Shown here piece after piece: positions 1 through 6,424 of a DNA stretch of 6,424 bases. The stretch comes from DASQFU01 sp035632955. GTDB taxonomy: Bacteria; Eisenbacteria; RBG-16-71-46. The DNA is taken from the NCBI GenBank assembly GCA_035632955.1, contig DASQFU010000010.1, positions 1 through 6,424 of the forward strand, written 5' to 3'. Every line of letters starts with the position of its first letter. Position 1 is the stretch's first letter. A model generated the notes under the pieces. It was not told the DNA's origin, searched no databases, and saw nothing but the letters and a program-made list of their open reading frames with translations. A program made the position numbers and the translations under genes.

Positions 1-166
1 TGCTTCTCCACATCGCTGAAGGCGAGGGGGAAGACGGCGATTCCTCCGAAGAAGTCATCGCCATTCACAGCAATCAGATCGTGTGGGGCAGATGAAGAGC
101 TCTCGCGCAGGAGTCGGCGCCGCGAGGAATGATGGAAAACAGCTCCGCGACTCGCCGTTTCGCCGG
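1..166. other. Region downstream of nuoN, possible partial gene at left edge
   Basis: This stretch follows the nuoN stop and holds no complete gene. Two codon-aligned open frames oppose each other. On the plus strand, positions 3-95 read 30 codons (an acidic patch, then AIHSNQIVWGR) to a TGA at 93-95, which could be the C-terminus of a gene convergent with the nuo operon. On the minus strand, the frame stays open from nuoN to the window edge and reads DLIAVNGDDFFGGIAVF and onward. Its only in-frame start candidate after nuoN is a GTG at 68, with no clear ribosome binding site. A hand count of the first 100 bases gives about 56% GC, against about 73% in a sampled 60-base stretch of nuoH. I recognise neither peptide. 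A weak hairpin (arms 102-107 and 121-126, loop of 13) has no T-run on either side, so no terminator is called. Confidence 0.3.
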
Positions 167-1633
167 CTACAGCAGTCCGAGCACCGAGCGTTGCGCCTCG
201 TTCAGCAGGCCCTGGGCCTGCACGCCCCAGTAGAGCGTCAGCGCGAGCGCGATCAGCACCGCGATCGTCGAGGGGATCGCCCAGGCCACCTCCACCGGCT
301 CGCCGTGCGCCTCGTGCATGTACATCGCGACGGTCACCCGTAGGTAATAGAAGATCGAGACCACGCTGTTGAGCACGCCGACCACGACCAGCGGGATGAG
401 CCCGGCCTTCACGGCCACGCCGAACACGTAGACCTTGCCCATGAATCCCGCGGTCGGCGGGATCCCGCCGAGCGACAGCATGAACACGGTCATGGCGATC
501 GCCAGCAGGGGCTGGCGGAATCCGAGACCCGCGAGGTCGGAGATCAGCACGCGCTCTTCTCCTTGCCGTCCGAGCAGCGCGAGCAGGCCGAAGGCGCCGA
601 GGTTCATGAGCGAATAGACGGCGAGATAGAACAGCGCGGCCGATGCGCCGTCGGTGCCGCCCGCCACCAGGGCGACCAGGACGTAACCGGCGTGCGCGAT
701 GCTCGAATACGCGAGCATGCGCTTGAGATTGGTCTGGAGCAGCGCCGTCACGTTGCCGACCGTCATCGTGAGGATGGCCATCCAGGTGAGAATCGGGCGC
801 CAGTCCGCCTGAACCCCGTCGAGGGCCACGATCACGATCCGCAGCAGAGCCGCGAAGCCGGCCGCCTTGGCGCCCGCCGACATGTAGCCGGTGACGGTCG
901 TCGGCGCGCCCTCGTAGGCATCGGGGGTCCACATGTGGAAGGGCACGGCGGCGACCTTGAACGCGAACCCGACCAGCAACAGCAGCCCGCCGGCGAGCAC
1001 GAGGGGGCTCTTGAGCGCAGCCGAGTCGCCGAGGAACTGGGCGATGCGCGCGAGCTGCGTCGTTCCCGTCGCGCCGTAGAGCAGCGCGATTCCATAGAGC
1101 AGGAAGCCGCTGGCGAACGCTCCGAGCAGGAAGTACTTCAGCGAAGCCTCGCTGGATTCGAGCTGCGAGCGCCGGAATCCGACCAGCACGTAGAGCGCGA
1201 GCGACATCAGCTCGAGACCGAGGAAGATGGTGATGAGGTCGCTGGAAGCGGCCATCACGATCATGCCGAGCGTCGCCGACAGCAGCAGCGGGTAGTACTC
1301 GGCGCGATGGAGGCGGGTGCGTTTGAGATAGTCCCAGGACTGGAGGATCGCCAGCGCGGTGATGCCGCAGAACAGCAGCGTGAAGAAAACGGTGAAACCG
1401 TCGTGGACGAACATGCCTTCGAACAGTGAGCGCTTGACGTCGCGCACGCGCAGGATCGCGATCACGCTCGCGACCAGCGCGAGCAGCGACACCAGCGCGG
1501 CGCGGCTGCTGTTCGGGCGCGACGGGACGAACTCGAGCAACAGCAGCAGCAACACGCCGGCGCTGAGCGCGATCGTCGGGCCGAGCGCCCACCAGTCGGC
1601 GGCAATCAGCGGGGGCGGCACCATCGCGTTCAT
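167..1633 (-). CDS. nuoN: NADH-quinone oxidoreductase subunit N (NuoN)
   Basis: NuoN is the antiporter-like, proton-pumping membrane subunit of complex I that sits next to NuoK in the membrane arm. The protein is 488 residues, close to E. coli NuoN (about 485), and hydrophobic throughout, as expected for 14 transmembrane helices. Visible family signatures are LGLELMSLALYVLVGF (E141, the TM5 glutamate), SLKYFLLGAFASG (K166), FKVAAVPFHMWTPDAYEGAP (K226, TM7), SAGAKAAGF (K256, TM8), LKRMLAYSSIAHAGY (H314) and GGIPPTAGFMGK (K400, TM12). These match the charged residues that form the proton path in E. coli NuoN. The start is the ATG whose ATGA overlaps the nuoM stop. GAGG lies six bases upstream, and a second in-frame ATG at 1624 is a weaker alternative. 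A run of leucines (residues 28-33) in TM1 is coded by a short CTG/TTG run. This is the last nuo gene and is followed by lower-GC sequence, so it probably ends the operon. Confidence 0.97.
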   Translation of the reverse strand: MNAMVPPPLIAADWWALGPTIALSAGVLLLLLLEFVPSRPNSSRAALVSLLALVASVIAILRVRDVKRSLFEGMFVHDGFTVFFTLLFCGITALAILQSWDYLKRTRLHRAEYYPLLLSATLGMIVMAASSDLITIFLGLELMSLALYVLVGFRRSQLESSEASLKYFLLGAFASGFLLYGIALLYGATGTTQLARIAQFLGDSAALKSPLVLAGGLLLLVGFAFKVAAVPFHMWTPDAYEGAPTTVTGYMSAGAKAAGFAALLRIVIVALDGVQADWRPILTWMAILTMTVGNVTALLQTNLKRMLAYSSIAHAGYVLVALVAGGTDGASAALFYLAVYSLMNLGAFGLLALLGRQGEERVLISDLAGLGFRQPLLAIAMTVFMLSLGGIPPTAGFMGKVYVFGVAVKAGLIPLVVVGVLNSVVSIFYYLRVTVAMYMHEAHGEPVEVAWAIPSTIAVLIALALTLYWGVQAQGLLNEAQRSVLGLL

Positions 1634-3210
1634 CGGATGCCTCGGGCGGGAACCACGAGCATGGGCTCTTTCGTCTGCGGCAAGGGCTCCTGGGTCTCGG
1701 CCATCCGCTCGCTGACGGCCGTCCGCTCGCGCACCAGGGCCAGCGTGCGGTCGAGCGCCGGCTGCATCCGATCGAGCAGCGGCTGCGGCTGTACGCCGAG
1801 CCAGAACACGAGCAGGAGCAAGGGCGCGAACACGAGCCGCTCGCGCATGCTGAGATCGGAGAGCCGCTCGTTCTCGGGATGCTTGACCGGGCCGAACATC
1901 ACCCGCTGAAACATCCACAGCATGTAGATCGCCGAGAGGATCACGCCGGTGCCGGCGATGACCGCCCACCAGACGTTGGTCCGGAACGCCCCGAGCAACA
2001 CCAGGAACTCGCCGACGAAGCCGTTCGTCCCGGGCAGGCCAACTGACGACAGCAGAATCACGAGGAACACGCTCGCGAATACCGGCAGCGGCTTCCACAG
2101 CCCGCCGAAGTCCGCGATCAACCGAGTATGACGGCGCTCGTAGATCACGCCGACCAGAAGGAACAAGGCGCCGGTCGAGATGCCGTGGTTCAGCATCTGC
2201 AGCATCGCGCCCGCCATGCCTTGGGCGTTGAGCGCGTAGAGCCCGAGCATGACGAACCCGAGATGGCTCACGGAAGAATAGGCCACCAGCTTCTTGAGAT
2301 CGGGCTGCACCATCGCGACCAGCGCCCCGTAGACGATGCCGATCAAGGCGAGCCCGACGATCCACGGCGTAAGCTGTGCCGATGCGACCGGGAACAGCGG
2401 CATCGCGAATCGGATGAATCCGTAGGTGCCCATCTTGAGCAGGATCGCCGCCAGGATCACCGAGCCGGCGGTCGGCGCCTCGACGTGGGCGTCGGGCAGC
2501 CAGGTATGGAACGGGAACATCGGCACTTTGATCGCGAACGCGAGCGCGAACGCTAGGAACAGCCAGACTTGCGTGGCGGGGGCGATCGGCAAACGGTAGA
2601 ACGCATCGAGTGCGAACGTCGACTCACCGGTGACCGAGCGGTTCAGAAAATAGAGCCACAGGATCGCGACCAGCATCAGCACGCTGCCGGCCATCGTGTA
2701 GATGAAGAACTTGATCGCGGCGTAGACGCGCCGGGGTCCTCCCCACACGCCGATCAGGAGGTACATCGGAACCAACATGGCTTCCCAGAACACGTAGAAC
2801 AGCAGCAGATCGCGCGCGAAAAAGGTGCCGATCATCGCCGACTCGAGGGCGAGCAGCAGCGCGTAGAACTCCCGCGGGCGCTTCTCGACCGCGTTGTAGG
2901 CGCCGACGATGGCCACGGCCGTGAGGATCACGGTCAGCAGCACGAGCGGGACGGAGATCCCGTCGGCGCCGAGGCTGTACGACGACCCCAGACCGGGCAG
3001 CCACGAACGATGCTCCGCGAACTGCCAACCCGGATGGCCGGGAATCAGGCGCCACCAGAGCGGCAGCGCGAACGCCAGCTCGGCGACCGACGCCAGCGTC
3101 GCCCAGAGCCGGATCGTGCGTTCGGCGCGCGCCGGCAGCAACGCGATCAGCGCGGCGCTCACGAGCGGGAAGAAGATCAGCCAGCTCAGCCAGGGGAAGG
3201 TCTCGGCCAC
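1630..3210 (-). CDS. nuoM: NADH-quinone oxidoreductase subunit M (NuoM)
   Basis: NuoM is the central antiporter-like proton-pumping subunit of the membrane arm, between NuoN and NuoL. From the GTG at 3210 the protein is 526 residues (E. coli about 509). Signatures are FYVFWEAMLVPMYLLIGVWG (E143, TM5), FAIKVPMFPFHTWLPDAHVE (K228, TM7), LLKMGTYGFIRF (K259, TM8), KKLVAYSSVSHLGFVMLG (H316), MLNHGISTGALFLLVG (H342) and GLPGTNGFVGEF (E401, the TM12 glutamate that distinguishes NuoM from NuoL and NuoN). All proton-path residues known from E. coli are present. Two starts are possible. The GTG at 3216 overlaps the nuoL stop as GTGA but sits only two bases from GAGG. The GTG at 3210 sits eight bases from it and is preferred. 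The choice changes two residues. The C-terminus, from about residue 490, is a charged, non-membrane tail with a near repeat, QEPLPQTKEP, longer than in E. coli. The last codons also carry the nuoN ribosome binding site. Confidence 0.97.
   Translation of the reverse strand: MAETFPWLSWLIFFPLVSAALIALLPARAERTIRLWATLASVAELAFALPLWWRLIPGHPGWQFAEHRSWLPGLGSSYSLGADGISVPLVLLTVILTAVAIVGAYNAVEKRPREFYALLLALESAMIGTFFARDLLLFYVFWEAMLVPMYLLIGVWGGPRRVYAAIKFFIYTMAGSVLMLVAILWLYFLNRSVTGESTFALDAFYRLPIAPATQVWLFLAFALAFAIKVPMFPFHTWLPDAHVEAPTAGSVILAAILLKMGTYGFIRFAMPLFPVASAQLTPWIVGLALIGIVYGALVAMVQPDLKKLVAYSSVSHLGFVMLGLYALNAQGMAGAMLQMLNHGISTGALFLLVGVIYERRHTRLIADFGGLWKPLPVFASVFLVILLSSVGLPGTNGFVGEFLVLLGAFRTNVWWAVIAGTGVILSAIYMLWMFQRVMFGPVKHPENERLSDLSMRERLVFAPLLLLVFWLGVQPQPLLDRMQPALDRTLALVRERTAVSERMAETQEPLPQTKEPMLVVPARGIR
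1640..1643 (-). promoter_or_regulatory. Ribosome binding site of nuoN
   Basis: GAGG in the last nuoM codons lies six bases before the nuoN ATG at 1633. It supports that ATG over the in-frame ATG at 1624 and over the long upstream extension of the frame. Confidence 0.65.
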
Positions 3211-3212
3211 GG

Positions 3213-5126
3213 TCACCGCCTCACCAACTGCGCCACGAGCAGCACGACGCCGAGCGTGAAGAACCAGGCATAAGTGCCGACGAACCCGGTCTGGAACAGG
3301 CGCAGCACCGCCGACGCTCCCTCGAACACGTAGCCGACGCCGTTCACCGTACCGTCGACGATCTTCTCGTCCCAGAAGCGCCACAGCCGGAGGCTGCCTC
3401 GGTGAATCGGCGCGACGACGACGGCGTCGTACAGCTCGTCGACCCAATACTTGTTCGAGAACAGCGCGTGCAGCGCCGCGTATTGCTCGCGCAGCCGAGT
3501 CGAGAGCTCGGGGCGCTGCAGGTAGTAACGGAATGCAGCGTAGATGCCGACCGCCGCAGCGGCGACCGAGAGCAGAATCAGCGTCCACTCGACGCCGCGC
3601 GAAACGTGGTGCGCGGCCTCGTGGCCGTGCGTGCCGGTTTCGAACACCGGCCTCAACCAGCGCGCGAGCCAGTGCCCGCCTTCCATCATCGGCGGACCGA
3701 TCCATCCACCGACGACCGAGAGCCCCGCGAGCACGACCAGTGGCGCGATCATCGAGGGCGGCGACTCGTGCAGGTGGTGCTCGGCCTCGGGAGTCAGTCG
3801 CGAGGCCCCGCGGAACGCGAGGACGTAGAGCCGAAACATGTAGAACGCCGTGAGCGAGGCCCCGAGCAGCCCGGCGATCCACACCCCGTAGTGCCCGGAC
3901 GCGAACGCCGCGTGCAGAATCTCGTCCTTGCTGAAGAAGCCGGCGAACGGCGGAATCCCCGCGATCGCCAGCGTCGCAATCAGCATCGTCCCGTGCGTCC
4001 AGGGCAGTCGCCTGGCGAGACCGCCCATCCTGCGCAGGTCCTGTTCGTCCGACAGCGCGTGAATCACCGATCCCGCGCCGAGGAACAGCAAGGCCTTGAA
4101 GAACGCGTGCGTCATGAGGTGGAAGACGCCCGCGCCGTACCCGCCGACGCCGCACGCGAAGAACATGTAGCCGAGCTGGCTCACGGTCGAGTACGCGAGC
4201 ACCCGCTTGATGTCGTTTTGCGCGAGGCCGATGGTCCCCGCGAACAACGCGGTCGCAGCGCCCACCACGGCCACGGTCTGCAGGGCAGCCGGCGCGAGGT
4301 CGAACAGCACGTGGCAGCGCGCGACCATGTAGACGCCGGCGGTTACCATGGTCGCGGCATGGATCAGCGCCGAGACCGGGGTCGGGCCTTCCATCGCATC
4401 CGGCAGCCAGGTGTAGAGCGGCAACTGCGCGCTCTTCCCGGTTGCGCCGAGGAACAGCAGCAGCGTCGCCGCCGTGATCACCGCCGAGCCGACCGCGAAC
4501 ACGTGCGGCGCCGCCGCGAACAAGCGCTCGAACTGGAGGCTGCCGCCCCAGGCGAACAGCGTCAGCATGCCGAGAATGAACCCGTAGTCGCCGATCCGGT
4601 TGACGATGAACGCTTTCTTGCCCGCTTCCACCGCGGACGGGCGCGTGTACCAGAACCCGATCAACAAATACGAGCACAGGCCCACGCCCTCCCAGCCCAC
4701 GAACAGGAGCAGGAAGTTGTCGGCGAGCACCAACGTCAGCATCGAGAACATGAACAGATTGAGATACAGGAAGAAGCGCCGGTAGCCGGCGTCGTGCGCC
4801 ATGTAGCCCGTGGAGTAGACGTGGATCAGGAAGCCGACGCCGGTGACGACCAGTGCCATGACCGCGGACAGCGGATCGAGCAGGAACGCCACGTCGGCCG
4901 AGAAGTCCCCGACCCGCATCCAGGTGTAGGCGGTTTCGGTGATCGCGCGCTCGTGCTCGGGCCGCGCCGCCAGCGCCATCACCGCACGCACCGCCGCCGC
5001 GAACGACAGCCCCACCGAGCCGACCGCGAGCACGGCGGTGCCGCGCCGGCCGAGCCGGTCACCGATCAGGAGATTGAGCGCGACCGCCAGGAGCGGCAGC
5101 GCGGGAATGATCCAGAGCAGCGGCAT
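3213..5126 (-). CDS. nuoL: NADH-quinone oxidoreductase subunit L (NuoL)
   Basis: NuoL is the distal antiporter-like proton-pumping subunit. It carries the long lateral helix that runs along the membrane arm. The protein is 637 residues (E. coli about 613). Signatures are LLFVGWEGVGLCSYLLIGFW (E146, TM5), GATGKSAQLPLYTWLPDAM (K231, TM7), TPVSALIHAATMVTAGVY (H256), KRVLAYSTVSQLGYMFFACG, FHLMTHAFFKALLFLGAGSV (H336, H340, K344) and AGIPPFAGFFSKDEI (K400-D401, TM12). These match the E. coli functional residues with an offset of about two. The C-terminal part (about 510-637) fits the TM15, lateral-helix and TM16 region, including SNKYWVDELYDAVVVAP, which is common near the NuoL C-terminus. A histidine-rich loop spans residues 450-507. 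The ATG lies 10 bases after the nuoK stop and has only a weak ribosome binding site, so it is probably translated by coupling to nuoK. Confidence 0.98.
   Translation of the reverse strand: MPLLWIIPALPLLAVALNLLIGDRLGRRGTAVLAVGSVGLSFAAAVRAVMALAARPEHERAITETAYTWMRVGDFSADVAFLLDPLSAVMALVVTGVGFLIHVYSTGYMAHDAGYRRFFLYLNLFMFSMLTLVLADNFLLLFVGWEGVGLCSYLLIGFWYTRPSAVEAGKKAFIVNRIGDYGFILGMLTLFAWGGSLQFERLFAAAPHVFAVGSAVITAATLLLFLGATGKSAQLPLYTWLPDAMEGPTPVSALIHAATMVTAGVYMVARCHVLFDLAPAALQTVAVVGAATALFAGTIGLAQNDIKRVLAYSTVSQLGYMFFACGVGGYGAGVFHLMTHAFFKALLFLGAGSVIHALSDEQDLRRMGGLARRLPWTHGTMLIATLAIAGIPPFAGFFSKDEILHAAFASGHYGVWIAGLLGASLTAFYMFRLYVLAFRGASRLTPEAEHHLHESPPSMIAPLVVLAGLSVVGGWIGPPMMEGGHWLARWLRPVFETGTHGHEAAHHVSRGVEWTLILLSVAAAAVGIYAAFRYYLQRPELSTRLREQYAALHALFSNKYWVDELYDAVVVAPIHRGSLRLWRFWDEKIVDGTVNGVGYVFEGASAVLRLFQTGFVGTYAWFFTLGVVLLVAQLVRR
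3219..3222 (-). promoter_or_regulatory. Ribosome binding site deciding the nuoM start
   Basis: GAGG inside the last nuoL codons is two bases from the GTG at 3216, too close, and eight bases from the GTG at 3210, which is optimal. It favours the shorter NuoM by two residues. Coupled re-initiation at the overlapping GTGA would favour the longer form. Confidence 0.55.
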
Positions 5127-5136
5127 CGGGTCCGCG

Positions 5137-5453
5137 TCAGCCCTTCAGCAGGTTGATCTCGTCCACGTATACCGTCTCTTTGAGCCGGTAGACATTGACG
5201 ATGATGGCGAGCCCGATCGCGACTTCCGCGGCCGCGACCGTCATGACGAAGAACACGAACACCTGTCCATCGAGCGACCCCAGGGAGCGCGCGAACGCCA
5301 CGAACGCGAGATTCGCCGCGTTCAACATGAGCTCGATCGACATGAAGATCACGAGGGCGTTGCGCCGCACCAGCACGCCGACGACCCCGATCACGAACAC
5401 GATCGCGCTCAGGCCCAGCGTCCAGGCGAGCGGGATGGTATCGAGGGCGGCCG

Positions 5454-5457
<4 letters not shown>
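5137..5457 (-). CDS. nuoK: NADH-quinone oxidoreductase subunit K (NuoK)
   Basis: NuoK is a small membrane subunit, related to MrpC, with three transmembrane helices. It links the quinone-chamber region (NuoH, A, J) to NuoN and carries two essential membrane glutamates in E. coli (Glu36 and Glu72). The protein is 106 residues (family about 100). Both glutamates are here: E42 in IFMSIELMLNAANLAFVAFA and E78 in FVMTVAAAEVAIGLAIIVNV. The C-terminal VDEINLLKG is typical of many bacterial NuoK proteins. The GTG start overlaps the nuoJ stop as GTGA. GGAG lies 11 bases upstream, a rather long spacing, so coupling to nuoJ translation probably helps. A longer upstream extension of the open frame runs through nuoJ and is a shadow. 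Confidence 0.97.
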
Positions 5458-5989
<532 letters not shown>

Positions 5990-5993
<4 letters not shown>

Positions 5994-6424
5994 GATTGGT
6001 TCCTCCAGAACACGTACACCGCGGTCGCGAGCACGTTCACGATCGACAGGGGCAGCAGCACCTTCCAGCCGAGGTGCATGAGCTGGTCGTAGCGCAGGCG
6101 CGGGAAGGTCCAGCGCACCCAGATGAAGAAGAAGAGCAGCGCTCCCAGCTTGACGAAGAACCAGATGAACTTGAGCGAATCGGGCAGCCACGGCCCGTTC
6201 CATCCGCCGAGGAACAGGGTCACGGCGATCGAGGAGATGCTGATCACGTTGGCGAACTCGCCGAGGAAGAAGAGTCCGAACTTCATGCTCGAGTACTCGG
6301 TGTGGAATCCGGCCACCAGCTCGGCCTCGGCCTCGGGCAGGTCGAACGGCGCGCGGTTGGTCTCGGCGAGGGCGGTGATCATGAAGATCCCGAACGCCAC
6401 GAACAGCACCAGCGTCACGATTGG
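5990..6424 (-). CDS. nuoH: NADH-quinone oxidoreductase subunit H (NuoH), C-terminal part
   Basis: NuoH is the membrane subunit that forms most of the quinone-binding chamber and connects the peripheral Fe-S arm to the proton-pumping arm. Only the last 144 codons are present. The start lies beyond the right edge, and the full family length is about 330-400 residues. The highly conserved segment ALAETNRAPFDLPEAEAELV continues as AGFHTEYSSMKFGLFFLGEF and includes the acidic loop near the quinone site. It is followed by membrane helices (VTLFLGGWNGPW, FFVKLGALLFFFIWVRWTFP) and the C-terminal RLRYDQLMHLGWKVLLPLSI. The stop TGA overlaps the nuoJ GTG by four bases. The first 11 residues seen (PIVTLVLFVAF) are identical in DNA to the nuoJ 5' end, so the outermost 34 bases may be an assembly artefact. 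The GTG at 6418 should not be taken as the start. Confidence 0.95.
6002..6006 (-). promoter_or_regulatory. Ribosome binding site of nuoJ
   Basis: GGAGG lies inside the last codons of nuoH, eight bases before the nuoJ GTG. It is the strongest Shine-Dalgarno match in the window and fixes the non-ATG start of nuoJ. Confidence 0.8.
6391..6424. repeat. 34-base direct repeat, copy 2 (right edge of window)
   Basis: This is an exact copy of 5966-5999, ending at the last base of the window. Here it reads in frame as the N-terminal-most visible part of NuoH (PIVTLVLFVAF). An exact match of this length is far beyond chance in a 6.4 kb sequence. The most likely cause is a contig ending in a repeated word. 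A real duplication of a membrane-helix coding segment is the alternative. Confidence 0.9.

Noticed and set aside
102..126. Hairpin CTCGCG/CGCGAG after nuoN as an intrinsic terminator
   Set aside because: The stem is only six pairs with a 13-base loop, and no T-run follows on either strand.
563..1429. A 288-codon plus-strand open frame opposite nuoN
   Set aside because: It has the same Arg/Glu/Gln-rich antisense composition. NuoN on the other strand is certain.
1532..1556. CAG/CAA run as a microsatellite or repeat element
   Set aside because: It simply codes the leucine run in the first membrane helix of NuoN, and the codons are mixed.
1634..2365. Upstream extension of the nuoN frame
   Set aside because: It is a shadow of nuoM. 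The ATGA overlap and GAGG place the start at 1633.
3217..4677. Long upstream extension of the nuoM frame, suggesting a fusion protein of over 1000 residues
   Set aside because: The extension lies in a second frame of nuoL and is Arg-rich with no membrane pattern. The typical NuoM N-terminus begins at the GTG starts 3210/3216, beside a GAGG.
3402..5156. A 584-codon open frame on the plus strand, opposite nuoL
   Set aside because: It is antisense to a gene with clear family motifs. Its product is a low-complexity mix of Arg, Glu, Gln and His, as expected from the reverse complement of GC-rich membrane-protein codons, and no family motif is visible.

Overview
The window is one continuous stretch of a respiratory complex I (NADH:quinone oxidoreductase, type I, 14-subunit Nuo/Nqo family) operon. 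All genes are read on the minus strand. In transcription order they are nuoH (3' part only, running off the right edge), nuoJ, nuoK, nuoL, nuoM and nuoN. Together they cover positions 167-6424 almost without a gap. All are polytopic inner-membrane subunits, so what is seen is the proton-pumping membrane arm of the complex. The peripheral-arm genes (NADH and Fe-S subunits) would lie to the right, outside the window.

The genes are packed for coupled translation. H/J and J/K overlap by GTGA and M/N by ATGA. L and M meet at a GTGA whose first GTG competes with a second GTG six bases on. K and L are separated by 10 bases. No internal promoter or terminator was found. NuoH supplies part of the quinone chamber, J and K link it to the antiporter-like chain, and L, M and N are the three antiporter-like pumping subunits. 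The charged and proton-path residues known from the E. coli complex (the TM5 Glu, the TM7 and TM8 Lys or His, and the TM12 Lys or Glu) are present in L, M and N, and the two membrane glutamates are present in K. The complex therefore looks functional.

The organism is a GC-rich bacterium (strong G/C preference at third codon positions, GTG starts for J, K and M) with a 14-gene-type complex I. The sequence does not allow a firm phylum call. Split NuoL and NuoM with subunits near canonical length, and the absence of nuoI from its usual place between H and J, are the most useful taxonomic clues.

Positions 1-166 lie downstream of nuoN and have clearly lower GC. They hold either the end of a convergent plus-strand gene or a piece of a minus-strand gene, and I cannot decide which. 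The two oddest points are an exact 34-base direct repeat between the nuoH/nuoJ junction and the last 34 bases of the window, which suggests a contig-end artefact, and the missing nuoI. I see no mobile element, CRISPR array, RNA gene or undescribed system here.
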